Below the pieces are notes generated by a model, which searched no databases, was not told the DNA's origin, and saw nothing but the letters and a program-made list of their open reading frames with translations. From Bradyrhizobium tropiciagri (GTDB taxonomy: Bacteria > Pseudomonadota > Alphaproteobacteria > Rhizobiales > Xanthobacteraceae), in assembly GCF_018130545.1 (NCBI RefSeq), contig NZ_JAFCKF010000008.1:1-64000 (forward strand): a stretch of 64,000 nucleotides of DNA, read 5' to 3'. The stretch's first letter is position 1. The number at the start of each line of letters is the position of its first letter. Positions 51,656-60,157 of the stretch are shown here, one piece after another. The translations under genes were made by a program, and so were the position numbers.

Positions 51656-52912
51656 CTACGCCTGATCCAGCCCGTACAGCGTATGCAGGGTGCGCACCGC
51701 GAGTTCGGTGTAGGCGGCGTCGATCAGCACCGAGAACTTGATCTCGGAGGTGGTGATGGCGCGGATGTTGATGTTGCGGTCGGCCAGCGCCTTGAACGCC
51801 TTGGCCGCGACGCCGGCATGGCTCCGCATGCCGCTGCCGATCACCGAGACCTTGGCGACGTCGGTCTCGGTGTCGAGCCTGACATAACCGATCTTGGCCT
51901 TGGCGGCGGTGATGGTGTCCTTGGCGCGGTTGTAGTCGGTGGCCGGCACGGTGAAGGTCAGGTCGGTGGTCTTGCCGTCCTCGGACACGTTCTGCACGAT
52001 CATGTCGACATTGATGTTGGCATCCGCGAGCGGCCCGAAGATCGCCGCGGCGACGCCCGGCTTGTCCTCGATCTGGCGCACGGAGATCTGGGCTTCGTCC
52101 TTCGAGAAGGCGATGCCGGTGACGACGTGCATTTCCATGATTTCCTCCTCGCTGCAGATCAGCGTGCCCGGCGGCTGGTTGGCGTGCGGGTCGATATCCT
52201 CTGGCTTGTCGAAGCTGGAGCGCACGAAGATCGGCATGTTGTGCACCATGCCGAGTTCCACCGAGCGAACCTGCAGCACCTTGGCGCCCTGCGAGGCCAG
52301 CTCCAGCATGTCCTCGAACGCGATCTTGTCGAGCCGGCGCGCCTTCGGCACCACGCGGGGATCGGTGGTGTAGACGCCGTCGACATCGGTGTAGATGTCG
52401 CAGCGGTCGGCTTTCAGCGCCGCTGCGATCGCCACCGCCGAGGTGTCCGAACCGCCGCGGCCGAGCGTGGTGATGCGGCCGGTGTCCGGATTGATGCCCT
52501 GGAAGCCGGCGATCACCGCGACTTCCTTGCGCTCCTTGAAGCGGTCGATGATCTCGGTGCCGTCGATATCGAGGATGCGCGCCGAAGCATGCGCGTCCGA
52601 GGTCTTGATCGGGATCTGCCAGCCCTGCCAGGAGCGGGCCTGGATGCCGATGCCCTGCAGCACGATCGCGAGCAGGCCCGAGGTGACCTGTTCGCCGGAG
52701 GCGACCACCGCGTCATATTCGCGGGCGTCGTGCATCGGCGAGGCCTCGGTGCACCAGGCCACCAGCTCGTTGGTCTTGCCGGACATCGCGGAGACGACCA
52801 CGGCGACCTCGTGGCCCGCGTCGACCTCGCGCTTCACATGCTGCGCGACGTTGCGGATACGATCGATATTGGCGACGGACGTACCGCCGAATTTCATCAC
52901 GAGGCGGCCCAT
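51656..52912 (-). CDS. lysC: Aspartate kinase
   Basis: 418 residues. The N-terminal kinase domain starts MKFGGTSVANIDRI (KFGGTS binds ATP) and includes the GFQGINPDTGRITTLGRGGSDTSA motif; two ACT domains follow in the C-terminal 170 residues and mediate feedback by Lys/Thr. It phosphorylates aspartate, the first step to Lys, Met, Thr and Ile. The start ATG 52912 is followed in frame by a second ATG five codons on. Divergent from the PH-domain gene. Confidence 0.96.
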   Translation of the reverse strand: MGRLVMKFGGTSVANIDRIRNVAQHVKREVDAGHEVAVVVSAMSGKTNELVAWCTEASPMHDAREYDAVVASGEQVTSGLLAIVLQGIGIQARSWQGWQIPIKTSDAHASARILDIDGTEIIDRFKERKEVAVIAGFQGINPDTGRITTLGRGGSDTSAVAIAAALKADRCDIYTDVDGVYTTDPRVVPKARRLDKIAFEDMLELASQGAKVLQVRSVELGMVHNMPIFVRSSFDKPEDIDPHANQPPGTLICSEEEIMEMHVVTGIAFSKDEAQISVRQIEDKPGVAAAIFGPLADANINVDMIVQNVSEDGKTTDLTFTVPATDYNRAKDTITAAKAKIGYVRLDTETDVAKVSVIGSGMRSHAGVAAKAFKALADRNINIRAITTSEIKFSVLIDAAYTELAVRTLHTLYGLDQA

Positions 52913-53134
52913 GACGACGCGTCTATTCCTTTAAGAGGATAAGTAGGTTAACCCACGCCGAAAACCGCAAGCGCGGGCACCGAAAGGCGCGTATACATAG
53001 CGCCGCGCCCGGGGGCAAGCCGGTTGGTAGGGCTCTCTTGAGGTCCTTTAGGGGTGTTTTTGCCGGTTGCGGGCGGGCTGTGGCGCTGGGGTGACTCGCG
53101 GGGGTGACTCGGGCGTAATGCGAAGGCGGATTGG

Positions 53135-53602
53135 ATGGGACGTTACATCGACGATATCCTGCAGCCTGGCGAGAAGGTGCTGTATTCCACCAATGCGCAC
53201 TGGATCTTCTACTGGCAGGCGATCCTGGCCTGGATCGTCGCGCTGGCGCTGCTCGTTCTCTCGCGCATGACGACGGTCGACGGCCTTGCACTGGCATGCC
53301 TGGCGGCCGCCGCCGTGGTCGCCGTCGCGGCGCTGTACTGGACTGCCGCGGCCTGGTTCCACCGCTGGACCACCGAGACCGACGTCACCAATCTGCGCGT
53401 GGTCCACAAGACCGGGTTCATCAAGCGGCGCACCTTCGAGATGAGCCTCGACAAGGTCGAGAGCGTCGACGTTAACCAGAGCATCCTTGGGCGCATCTTC
53501 AATTATGGCGACGTGACCATCCGCGGCGTCGGCGAGGGTTTTGAGAAGATCCGGACCATCGCTTCGCCGCTGGCGTTCCGCAGTTCGATCACCGCGCGAT
53601 AG
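53135..53602 (+). CDS. Membrane protein with bacterial PH (YdbS-like) domain
   Basis: 155 residues. A short N-terminal strand (IDDILQPGEKVLYS) precedes two membrane helices (IFYWQAILAWIVALALLVL and LACLAAAAVVAVAALYW), then a bPH_2 domain (TETDVTNLRVVHKTGFIKRRTFEMSLDKVESVDVNQSILGRIFNYGDVTIRG). The family may help organise membrane proteins. It precedes ubiG by 11 nt and is probably co-transcribed with it. Confidence 0.9.
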   Translation: MGRYIDDILQPGEKVLYSTNAHWIFYWQAILAWIVALALLVLSRMTTVDGLALACLAAAAVVAVAALYWTAAAWFHRWTTETDVTNLRVVHKTGFIKRRTFEMSLDKVESVDVNQSILGRIFNYGDVTIRGVGEGFEKIRTIASPLAFRSSITAR

Positions 53603-53613
53603 GGGCGCGCAAC

Positions 53614-54372
53614 ATGACGATGCAGACAACTCTTTCCAATGCCACCGCCAGCTCGGTCGACCCGGCCGAGATCGCAAAATTCTCAAAGCTGTCGGACGAG
53701 TGGTGGGATCCGCGCGGCAAGATGGCGCCGCTGCACAAGATCAATCCGCTGCGCCTGACCTATATCCGCGACGCCGCCTGCCGCAAGTTCGAGCGCAACG
53801 CCAAGAGCCTGAACTGCCTGTCCGGCCTGCGCCTGCTCGACATCGGCTGCGGTGCCGGCCTGCTGTGCGAACCGTTCACCCGGCTCGGCGCCCAGGTGAT
53901 CGGGATCGATCCGTCCGCCACCAACATCTCGGCGGCGAAGCTGCACGCCGACAAGGGCCATCTGTCGATCGACTACCGCTGCACGACGGTCGAGGACATG
54001 GACGCGCGCGAGCGCTTCGATATCGTGCTGGCGATGGAGGTGGTCGAGCACGTCAACGACGTCGGCGCCTTCATCAAGCGCTGCGCTGTCATGCTCAAGC
54101 CCGGCGGGCTGATGGTGGTCTCGACCCTGAACCGCAATTGGAAGAGCTTCGCGCTGGCGATCGTCGGCGCCGAATACGTGCTGCGCTGGCTGCCGCGCGG
54201 CACCCATGAATGGAGCAAGTTCGTCACCCCCGCCGAGCTCGAGCGCTATCTCGGCGACGTCAACCTCACCGTCACCGAACAGGCCGGCGTGGTCTACAAT
54301 CCACTCGCCGACAAATGGACCGTGTCGACCGACATGGACGTGAACTACATGGTGGTCGCGGAAGAGGTGTAG
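53614..54372 (+). CDS. ubiG: Ubiquinone biosynthesis O-methyltransferase
   Basis: 252 residues of UbiG. It has the substrate motif EWWDPRGKMAPLHKINPLRLTYI, SAM motif I LLDIGCGAGLLCEPF, and VLAMEVVEHVNDVGAFIKRC. UbiG methylates hydroxyl groups of ubiquinone precursors at the two O-methylation steps. AGGGGCG precedes ATG 53614. The 295 nt downstream contain repeats up to the GIY-YIG gene. Confidence 0.96.
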   Translation: MTMQTTLSNATASSVDPAEIAKFSKLSDEWWDPRGKMAPLHKINPLRLTYIRDAACRKFERNAKSLNCLSGLRLLDIGCGAGLLCEPFTRLGAQVIGIDPSATNISAAKLHADKGHLSIDYRCTTVEDMDARERFDIVLAMEVVEHVNDVGAFIKRCAVMLKPGGLMVVSTLNRNWKSFALAIVGAEYVLRWLPRGTHEWSKFVTPAELERYLGDVNLTVTEQAGVVYNPLADKWTVSTDMDVNYMVVAEEV

Positions 54373-54394
54373 GGCTGTTTGGTCTCCGCATCAC

Positions 54395-54546
54395 CGGTGT
54401 CGTCCCTGCGAAAGCAGGGACCCATAACCACCGGCCTAGCTAATTGGGCGAGATCCTCATTCCGAGCATGTAGATTGCTGTCCGCCCATTGTGCCCCACA
54501 CGGCATCCTGTGGTTATGGGCCCCTGCTTTCGCAGGGGCGACACGG
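54395..54546. repeat. GTCGTCCC-family palindrome, internally deleted relative of the GIY-YIG element
   Basis: It has the same left (54395-54475) and right (54490-54546) flanks as the element at 54595-55010, in register at offsets of exactly 200 and 464 nt. Only 14 nt separate the flanks here, against 278 there. The left flank still holds GAGCATGTA, the nuclease start region, but the next codons read TAG, so it is non-coding. Confidence 0.9.
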
Positions 54547-54594
54547 AGTTTGTGGCGCAGCTGGTTCAGATGTGAGACGCTGTTGCCATCCCGG

Positions 54595-55010
54595 CGGTGT
54601 CGTCCCTGCGAAAGCAGGGACCCATAACCACCGGGCCCAACAATCGGGCGAGATCAGCGTTCCGAGCATGTACTACGTCTACATCCTCGCTAGCCGGCGC
54701 CATGGCACGCTGTATATCGGCGTAACGAATTCCGTTCAGAAGCGACTGGAAGAGCACAAGGCTGGTAACGGCTCGTCGTTCGTCAAAACCTACGGCGTCT
54801 ATCGTCTCGTACACGTCGAATCATATCAGCGCGCCGAGGACGCCATCACGCGCGAGAAGCAACTCAAGAAATGGAAGCGCGATTGGAAGATAGAGATGAT
54901 CGAGCGCGAAAATCCGGAGTGGCGGGACCTCAGCGACCTGCTGGTCTAACCGGTGTGCCCCGAACCGCGCCCTGTGGTTATGGGTCCCTGCTTTCGCAGG
55001 GACGACACCG
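54595..55010. mobile_element. Candidate autonomous palindromic element carrying a GIY-YIG nuclease gene
   Basis: The left end CGGTGTCGTCCCTGC-GAAA-GCAGGGACCCATAACCACCG and the right end TGTGGTTATGGGTCCCTGC-TTTC-GCAGGGACGACACCG are inverted repeats, and the GIY-YIG frame (54668-54949) lies between them. The non-coding copy just upstream looks like a shortened version. No target-site duplication is evident by eye. Confidence 0.65.
54668..54949 (+). CDS. GIY-YIG nuclease superfamily protein (UPF0213 type)
   Basis: 93 residues, the usual size of single-domain UPF0213 proteins. The GIY-YIG core has YVYIL (3-7) and LYIG (15-18), catalytic Arg in KRLEEH (R26) and Glu in TREKQLKKWKR (E63). I start at ATG 54668; the longer frame from 54491 is translation of the repeat. 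The gene is the only content between two inverted ends of a dispersed palindrome, and its promoter and ribosome site (GAGATCAGCGTTCCGAGC) would lie in the repeat arm. Endonuclease activity is inferred; a role in moving the repeats is my hypothesis. Confidence 0.88.
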   Translation: MYYVYILASRRHGTLYIGVTNSVQKRLEEHKAGNGSSFVKTYGVYRLVHVESYQRAEDAITREKQLKKWKRDWKIEMIERENPEWRDLSDLLV

Positions 55011-55121
55011 GATTTGCGGCTCGATCGCAGCCCTGTCATGCGCCGCATCAGTTGACCGCATCATCCGCAGTCGGCACGTTGCGCGTGTACTCCCGCCCCC
55101 GGCACGCTTTCCTGAATCCGC

Positions 55122-56021
55122 ATGTTCACCATCGCCTCGCTCTGGATTCCCTTCACCATCGTCGCTGCGTTTGGGCAGGTGGCGCGCAATGCGATGCAGC
55201 GGCAGCTGACTGGGCCGCTCGGGACCTGGGGCGCGACCAATATCCGCTTCCTGTTCGGCCTGCCGTTCTCGGTGGTGTTCTTCGCGCTCGCGATCATCGC
55301 AACCGGCGATCGCGTGCCGTGGCCGGCGGCCTCGTTCTGGCCGTGGCTGCTGTCCGGCGCGCTCAGCCAGATCGTCGGCACCGGCTTCATGCTGCTGGCG
55401 ATGAACGACCGCTCCTTCGTGGTGACCACCGCCTATATGAAGACCGAGGCGATCCAGACCGCGATCTTCGGCTTCATCTTCCTCGGCGACCATCTCACGA
55501 CATCAAAGGTGATCGCGATCGTGATCGCGACCATCGGCGTCGTCGTCACCGCGCTCAGGCCCGGCGGGCAGAAGAGCTTTGCCGATCTGCGCCCGACCGT
55601 GCTCGGCCTTGGCGCCGCCGCGGTGTTCGCGATCTCGGCGGTGAGCTTCCGCGGCGCCATCATTGCCGTGCCCGGGGTGTCGTTCGTGACGGCGGCCTCC
55701 TACACGCTGATGTGGAGCCTGTTCGTCCAGACCCTGATCCTGTCGGTCTATCTCTTGCTGCGCGCGCCCGACGTGCTGCGGAAGATCCTCGGCCTGTGGC
55801 GGCCCTCGATGTTCGCGGGCTTCATGGGCGCGTTCTCATCGCAGTTCTGGTTCCTGGCGTTCGCGCTCACCGCCGCCGCCAATGTGCGCACGCTGGCGCT
55901 GATCGAGGTGCTGTTCGCGCAGGGCGTGGCGTATTTCTCGCTCAAGCAGCCGTTCTCGCTGCGTGAGGTGTTCGGCATCGTCCTGATCGTGATCGGTGTC
56001 GCGCTCTTGATCGCCGCGTAG
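55122..56021 (+). CDS. EamA/DMT-family transporter
   Basis: 299 residues with ten hydrophobic helices; the first half opens with FTIVAAFGQVARNAMQRQL and contains SGALSQIVGTGFMLLAMNDRSFVVTTAYMKTEAIQTAIFGFIFLGD (DMT motif), the second GLGAAAVFAISAVSFRGAI. An inner-membrane metabolite carrier, substrate unknown. It converges on a half-length EamA gene ending 58 nt away. Confidence 0.9.
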   Translation: MFTIASLWIPFTIVAAFGQVARNAMQRQLTGPLGTWGATNIRFLFGLPFSVVFFALAIIATGDRVPWPAASFWPWLLSGALSQIVGTGFMLLAMNDRSFVVTTAYMKTEAIQTAIFGFIFLGDHLTTSKVIAIVIATIGVVVTALRPGGQKSFADLRPTVLGLGAAAVFAISAVSFRGAIIAVPGVSFVTAASYTLMWSLFVQTLILSVYLLLRAPDVLRKILGLWRPSMFAGFMGAFSSQFWFLAFALTAAANVRTLALIEVLFAQGVAYFSLKQPFSLREVFGIVLIVIGVALLIAA

Positions 56022-56079
56022 ACTCTTGTCTGACGCGTTTTCTTCACGCGAACCGGTGCCCACTTCGCTCGAAAACGCT

Positions 56080-56508
56080 TTAGCCCTTCACTGCGATCAA
56101 TACAGCTCCCGCTGAGATCAGCGCGATCCCGATCCAGCCATAGGCCGAGGGGCGCTCGCCGAGGAAGACGGCGCCGAACAGCGCCACCAGCACCACGCTG
56201 AGCTTGTCGATCGGCGCCACCAGCGTCGCCGGCCCGAGCTTGAGCGCGCGGAAATAGCAGATCCACGAGGCGCCGGTGCCGAGCCCGGACAGCAGCAGGA
56301 ACAGCCAGCTCTTGGACGAGATTGGTCCAGCCTGGGTGAATTGCCCGGTCGCGAACAGCATCGCCGACAGCGTGATCAGCACGACCACGGTGCGGATCAG
56401 GGTGGCGAGGTCGGAGTTGATGCCCTCGACGCCGACCTTGGCGAAGATCGCGGTCAGCGCCGCGAACACGGCGGAGAGAAACGCCCAGACCTGCCAGGTC
56501 GAGGTCAA
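56080..56508 (-). CDS. Half-size EamA-family protein
   Basis: 142 residues, a single EamA domain of about five helices (VWAFLSAVFAALTAIFAKVG, TLIRTVVVLITLSAMLFA, WLFLLLSGLGTGASWICYFRAL, LSVVLVALFGAVFLGE, WIGIALISAGAVLIAV). Full-size DMT proteins have two such units, so this one would act as a homodimer, like EmrE. Its start overlaps the DUF1178 stop by 4 nt (ATGA), indicating translational coupling. Confidence 0.9.
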   Translation of the reverse strand: MTSTWQVWAFLSAVFAALTAIFAKVGVEGINSDLATLIRTVVVLITLSAMLFATGQFTQAGPISSKSWLFLLLSGLGTGASWICYFRALKLGPATLVAPIDKLSVVLVALFGAVFLGERPSAYGWIGIALISAGAVLIAVKG

Positions 56509-56975
56509 TTCCGGTCTTCCGGCAGCGTCGGCAGCGGCGAAACCTCGACGCCTTCGTCGATCAGCGCACGGGCCTCCTCGGGCGAGGCTTCGCCGTAGAT
56601 CGGGCGGTGCTCGATATCGCCGTAATGCATCTTGCGCGCTTCGTTGGGGAAGCGGTCGCCGACATTGTCCGCGTTCTTCACGATATGGTCGCGCAGTTCC
56701 TTCAGCTTGCTGCGCAGCTCACGCTCCTGCGCCATCATCAGCGAGGTCGACTCGTTGGACGCCGTTTCGACGGGTACGGCCGGCGCCGGCTGGGCCGGTT
56801 CGCGGCCCTTCTTGCCGATCACTCGCGGCGCCATGATGGCGCGCTCGACCTTGTCGGAGCCGCAGGACGGGCAATCGATCAGGTGCCGCCGCTCCTGCGA
56901 TTCATAGGCCGAAGAGCTCTGGAACCAGCTCTCGAACTGATGGCCTCGCTCGCAGCGCAGCGTGTAGCGGATCAT
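56505..56975 (-). CDS. DUF1178 family protein
   Basis: 156 residues. It starts MIRYTLRCERGHQFESWFQSSSAYESQ, with C8...C39-x2-C42 (CERGH, IDCPSCGS), a zinc-ribbon-like arrangement, and ends with HYGDIEHRPIYGEASPEEARALIDEGVEVSPLP, the signature of this family. The role is unknown; in alphaproteobacteria it lies next to grxC/nitrilase, as here. Its start overlaps the nitrilase stop by 4 nt. Confidence 0.9.
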   Translation of the reverse strand: MIRYTLRCERGHQFESWFQSSSAYESQERRHLIDCPSCGSDKVERAIMAPRVIGKKGREPAQPAPAVPVETASNESTSLMMAQERELRSKLKELRDHIVKNADNVGDRFPNEARKMHYGDIEHRPIYGEASPEEARALIDEGVEVSPLPTLPEDRN

Positions 56976-57850
56976 GCCGATCCCCGGACGAGGTGCAGAT
57001 GCTCCGGGCCGGCCTTGGGGTCGGCGATGCCGAAACGCCTGCCATGCTGCAGCGAGGGAATGGTCTTGCGCGCGGTCTCGACCTTGGCCGGATCGATCTC
57101 GGCGAGGAACACGCCCGGCTCGACGCCGCCCTCGGCGAGGATCTCGCCCCAGGGGTCGATGATCAGCGAATGGCCGAAGGTCTCGCGCTTGTTCTCATGC
57201 AGGCCGGCCTGCGCGGCGGCGAACACGAAGCAGCCGGTCTCGATGGCGCGGGCGCGCAGCAGCGTGTGCCAATGCGCCTCGCCGGTCTTGCGGGTGAAGG
57301 CGGAGGGTACCGTGAGGAACGACGCTCCGGCTTCGGCCAGCGCGCGGTACAGCGCCGGGAAGCGCACGTCGTAGCAGATCGTCAGTCCGATCCGGCCCCA
57401 GGGCAGGTCGGAGATCACGGCGGTCTCGCCGGGCTGGTAATTGGCCGATTCGCGGTAGCTCTCGCCGCCTGGCAGGTCGATATCGAACATATGGATCTTG
57501 TCGTAGCTCGCGAGCACGTTGCCCTCGGGCCCGATCAGGAACGAGCGGTTGACCGCCTTCTCCGGCGAATAGCGCAGCGCCAGCGAGCCGATATGCAGAT
57601 GGATCTTCAGCTCAGTGGCGAGCGCGCGATAGGCCTGTAGCGACTTGTCGTCTTCTTCGCTCGCCAGGTGCTCGAACAGCGCCTTGCGGTTCAGCTGCAT
57701 CATGTTGCTGACCTCGGGGGTCAGCACGTATTTGGCACCCTGCGCCGCCGCCTCGCGGATCAGCCGCGTGCCCTGCTCGAGGCTCGGCTCCGGCAGCAAT
57801 CCGGTGCGCATCTGCACCATCGCGGCGGTGAAAATGTTGTCCGTGCTCAT
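56972..57850 (-). CDS. Carbon-nitrogen hydrolase, Nit/omega-amidase type
   Basis: 292 residues of the nitrilase superfamily. The catalytic triad is E46 (LTPEVSNM), K118 (YDKIHMFDID) and C159 (ICYDVRFP). The HMFDIDLPGG string is that of the Nit1/Nit2 branch, which deaminates oxo-acid amides or deaminated glutathione. Its ATG shares one base with the grxC stop (TGATG), a glutaredoxin operon, making deaminated-glutathione amidase a sensible guess. I start at 57850; the longer frame overlaps grxC. Confidence 0.92.
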   Translation of the reverse strand: MSTDNIFTAAMVQMRTGLLPEPSLEQGTRLIREAAAQGAKYVLTPEVSNMMQLNRKALFEHLASEEDDKSLQAYRALATELKIHLHIGSLALRYSPEKAVNRSFLIGPEGNVLASYDKIHMFDIDLPGGESYRESANYQPGETAVISDLPWGRIGLTICYDVRFPALYRALAEAGASFLTVPSAFTRKTGEAHWHTLLRARAIETGCFVFAAAQAGLHENKRETFGHSLIIDPWGEILAEGGVEPGVFLAEIDPAKVETARKTIPSLQHGRRFGIADPKAGPEHLHLVRGSA

Positions 57851-58122
57851 CAGGCGCCGCCTCCGTTGCTGAGCAGGCCGTCGAGCTTGCCCTCGCGGTC
57901 GAGCGCGTAGAGCTCGTCGCAGCCGCCGACATGCGTCTTGCCGATGAAGATCTGCGGGAATGTCGTCCCGGCGCCGGCGCGGCTGTACATCTCGTCGCGA
58001 TAGGCCGGGTTGCTGGCGACGCTCAATTCGGTGAACGCCGCGTTCTTGCGCGTCAAAAGCGATTTGGCCGCGGTGCAATAACCGCAGCCCGGGCGGGTAT
58101 AGATTTCAATGGCAGCGGTCAT
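57850..58122 (-). CDS. grxC: Glutaredoxin 3
   Basis: 90 residues with the dithiol active site CGYC (C13, C16) and the GSH-binding TTFPQIFIGKTHVGGCDEL segment. It reduces disulfides using glutathione. It leads an operon of grxC, nitrilase, DUF1178 and half-size EamA, joined by overlapping stop/start codons. Confidence 0.96.
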   Translation of the reverse strand: MTAAIEIYTRPGCGYCTAAKSLLTRKNAAFTELSVASNPAYRDEMYSRAGAGTTFPQIFIGKTHVGGCDELYALDREGKLDGLLSNGGGA

Positions 58123-58152
58123 GGTGTGCTCGGTTGAACCAGAATACTTAGA

Positions 58153-58962
58153 TTATATGGGAGCGCGGTGCTGCTCGACAACCCGGGCGAACACCAGCAC
58201 GTCGACCTGCGCGGCCTTGGCGCGCAGCAAGGCCCGCGCGCAGGCATCCACTGTGGCGCCCGAGGTCAGGACGTCGTCGACCAGGATCACACGGCGGCCC
58301 TGGATCTCAGCCTTGCATTCATCGGCGACCCCGAATGCGCCCTGCACATTGCTGGCGCGGTCCTTGCGCGACAGCCCGATCTGCTGCTCGGTGGCGCGGA
58401 CGCGCCGCAGCGCCTCGGAGACCATTTTGACGCCGCTCTGGCGCGCGATCACCTTGGCGAGCGCGCCGGACTGGTTGTAGCGCCGGCTCCAGCCCCGTCG
58501 CCAATGCAGAGGAACCGGAACCAGCATATCGGCATCGGTTAGCAATTCCTTCCCCGCCCGCGCCATCCAGCGGCCCATTGTCGGCGCCAGATCGGTGCGA
58601 TCCTGGTATTTTAATGCATGCACCAGCGTGCGCGCGACGTCGTCATAGCGCACCGCGGCGCGGGCGCGCTGGTAGGCCGGCGGATTGGCGATCGCCTCCA
58701 TCGACAGCAGCTCGGGCCCGGGATCGTAGACAAAGGGAATCCCGAGCCGCGGGCAGAACGGCGGCGCGATGAACGACAATTTGGCCCAGCAGTCCGCGCA
58801 GACACCTTCGCCATGAACCGGCTCGCGGCAGGACACGCACAGCGTCGGCAGCGCGACGTCGAGCATGAGCCGCGCGGTGCGCAGCCACGCGCCCCCGACC
58901 GCGCCAAGCGCGCGCTGCAAATGACCGGTCATGGCGCGTATCGGTGATGCCTCGGCGTCCAT
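58153..58962 (-). CDS. comF: ComF-family phosphoribosyltransferase-like protein
   Basis: 269 residues. The N-terminal zinc-binding Cys set (LCVSCREPVHGEGVCADCWAKL) and the C-terminal PRPP motif VILVDDVLTSGATVDAC define the ComF family, linked to DNA uptake or double-strand DNA handling in competent bacteria. Starting at 58962, it is divergent from the methyltransferase gene with a small overlap of possible starts; the last residues of both promoters must lie within about 80 nt. Confidence 0.93.
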   Translation of the reverse strand: MDAEASPIRAMTGHLQRALGAVGGAWLRTARLMLDVALPTLCVSCREPVHGEGVCADCWAKLSFIAPPFCPRLGIPFVYDPGPELLSMEAIANPPAYQRARAAVRYDDVARTLVHALKYQDRTDLAPTMGRWMARAGKELLTDADMLVPVPLHWRRGWSRRYNQSGALAKVIARQSGVKMVSEALRRVRATEQQIGLSRKDRASNVQGAFGVADECKAEIQGRRVILVDDVLTSGATVDACARALLRAKAAQVDVLVFARVVEQHRAPI

Positions 58963-59039
58963 GGGGTGAGGCTAGCGTTTGGTCAACGCAGGCTCAAGGC
59001 GCATTGCCTGCGGCGGCGGTCCGGCGTAACCAACCCGCC

Positions 59040-59882
59040 ATGGCAACGATACCGCCCGCAGCCCCCATCCTGTTCGATCGCGCATCGCTCGGCGCGCGGC
59101 TTAAGCGTGCGCGGGCCGCGGGGGCGGCGACGTTCCTGCTCGAGCGCGCCACCGAGGACATGGCGGACCGCTTGCAGGCGGTGTCGCGCAGCTTTTCGGC
59201 GGCGGCCGATGTCTGGACGCCGGGTGACGGGCTCGCGGAGGTCCTGCGCGGACGTGTCGCCGCGGTCGATGCGATCGGCTTCTCAGAAGCGGAAGCGCTC
59301 GGCCTGCCACCGGAGTCGCTCGATCTTGTGGTCTCCGCGCTGGCCTTCCAGTTCGTCAACGATCTGCCGGGCGTGCTGGCGCAGATCCGCCGGGCGCTGA
59401 AGCCGGATGGGCTGCTGCTCGCTGCGATGCTGGGCGGCGATACGCTGACCGAGCTGCGGCAGAGCTTTGCCGCGGCGGAGGCCGAATGCGAGGGCGGCGT
59501 CTCGCCGCGGGTCGCGCCGTTCGCCGATCTGCGCGACATCGGCGCGCTGTTGCAGCGGGCCGGCTTCGCGTTGCCGGTCACCGACGTCGACCGCGTCGTG
59601 GTGCGCTATTCGAGCGCGTTCGCGCTGATGGCTGACCTGCGGCGGATGGGCGCGACCAACGTGCTGCGCGAGCGCCGTCACACTCCGACCCGCCGCGCCA
59701 CCATGCTGCGGATGGCGCAGATCTACGGCGAGCGCTTCGCCGATGCCGACGGCCGCATCCGCGCCACCTTCGACATCGTCTGGCTCTCCGGCTGGGCGCC
59801 GCATGACAGTCAGCAAAAGCCGCTCAAGCCCGGCTCGGCGAAGGCGAGTTTGGAGGCGGCGGTGAAGCAGGTGAAGCGCTGA
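59040..59882 (+). CDS. BioC/NDUFAF5-like class I methyltransferase
   Basis: 280 residues. It starts with PILFDRASLGARLKRAR and includes ESLDLVVSALAFQFVNDLPGVLAQIRRALKPDGLLLAAMLGGDTLTELRQSF, the order found in BioC-like methyltransferases and human NDUFAF5 (an arginine hydroxylase for complex I). The glycine-rich SAM loop is weak. Its place next to comF is conserved in alphaproteobacteria. ATG 59040 is chosen because the frame before it runs into the comF promoter. Substrate uncertain. Confidence 0.9.
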   Translation: MATIPPAAPILFDRASLGARLKRARAAGAATFLLERATEDMADRLQAVSRSFSAAADVWTPGDGLAEVLRGRVAAVDAIGFSEAEALGLPPESLDLVVSALAFQFVNDLPGVLAQIRRALKPDGLLLAAMLGGDTLTELRQSFAAAEAECEGGVSPRVAPFADLRDIGALLQRAGFALPVTDVDRVVVRYSSAFALMADLRRMGATNVLRERRHTPTRRATMLRMAQIYGERFADADGRIRATFDIVWLSGWAPHDSQQKPLKPGSAKASLEAAVKQVKR

Positions 59883-60157
59883 CGCGTGCGGCCCTCACGG
59901 TCGTTCGCTCATCGCGCGGCAGCGAAATCTCTGCTTCGGCGTCTCCTAGAGACTGCCGCCGAAGGCGGCCGACCGCTCCCTACAAAAGGGGGCGACGGTT
60001 GCAAGCGCAATTTCGGAATAATGGAATTATGCCGATGAGTTGCCCGACGTGTCAAGTCGCCTGGTCGAGCGCCGGGTCATCGCCGGCTACTGTGCATGGG
60101 GTTGTTTTCGATATTCTTTGGCAACGCGCCTCCCCCGCGAGCGGGAGCGGCAGAAGG

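Noticed and set aside
54491-54667. N-terminal extension of the GIY-YIG protein
   Set aside because: The residues ([10 protein letters not shown] and neighbours) are translation of the dispersed repeat; ATG 54668 directly precedes the GIY-YIG core.
54395-55010. CRISPR-like array
   Set aside because: The repeats are long inverted palindromes with one gene, not short direct repeats with regular unique spacers, and no cas genes occur.
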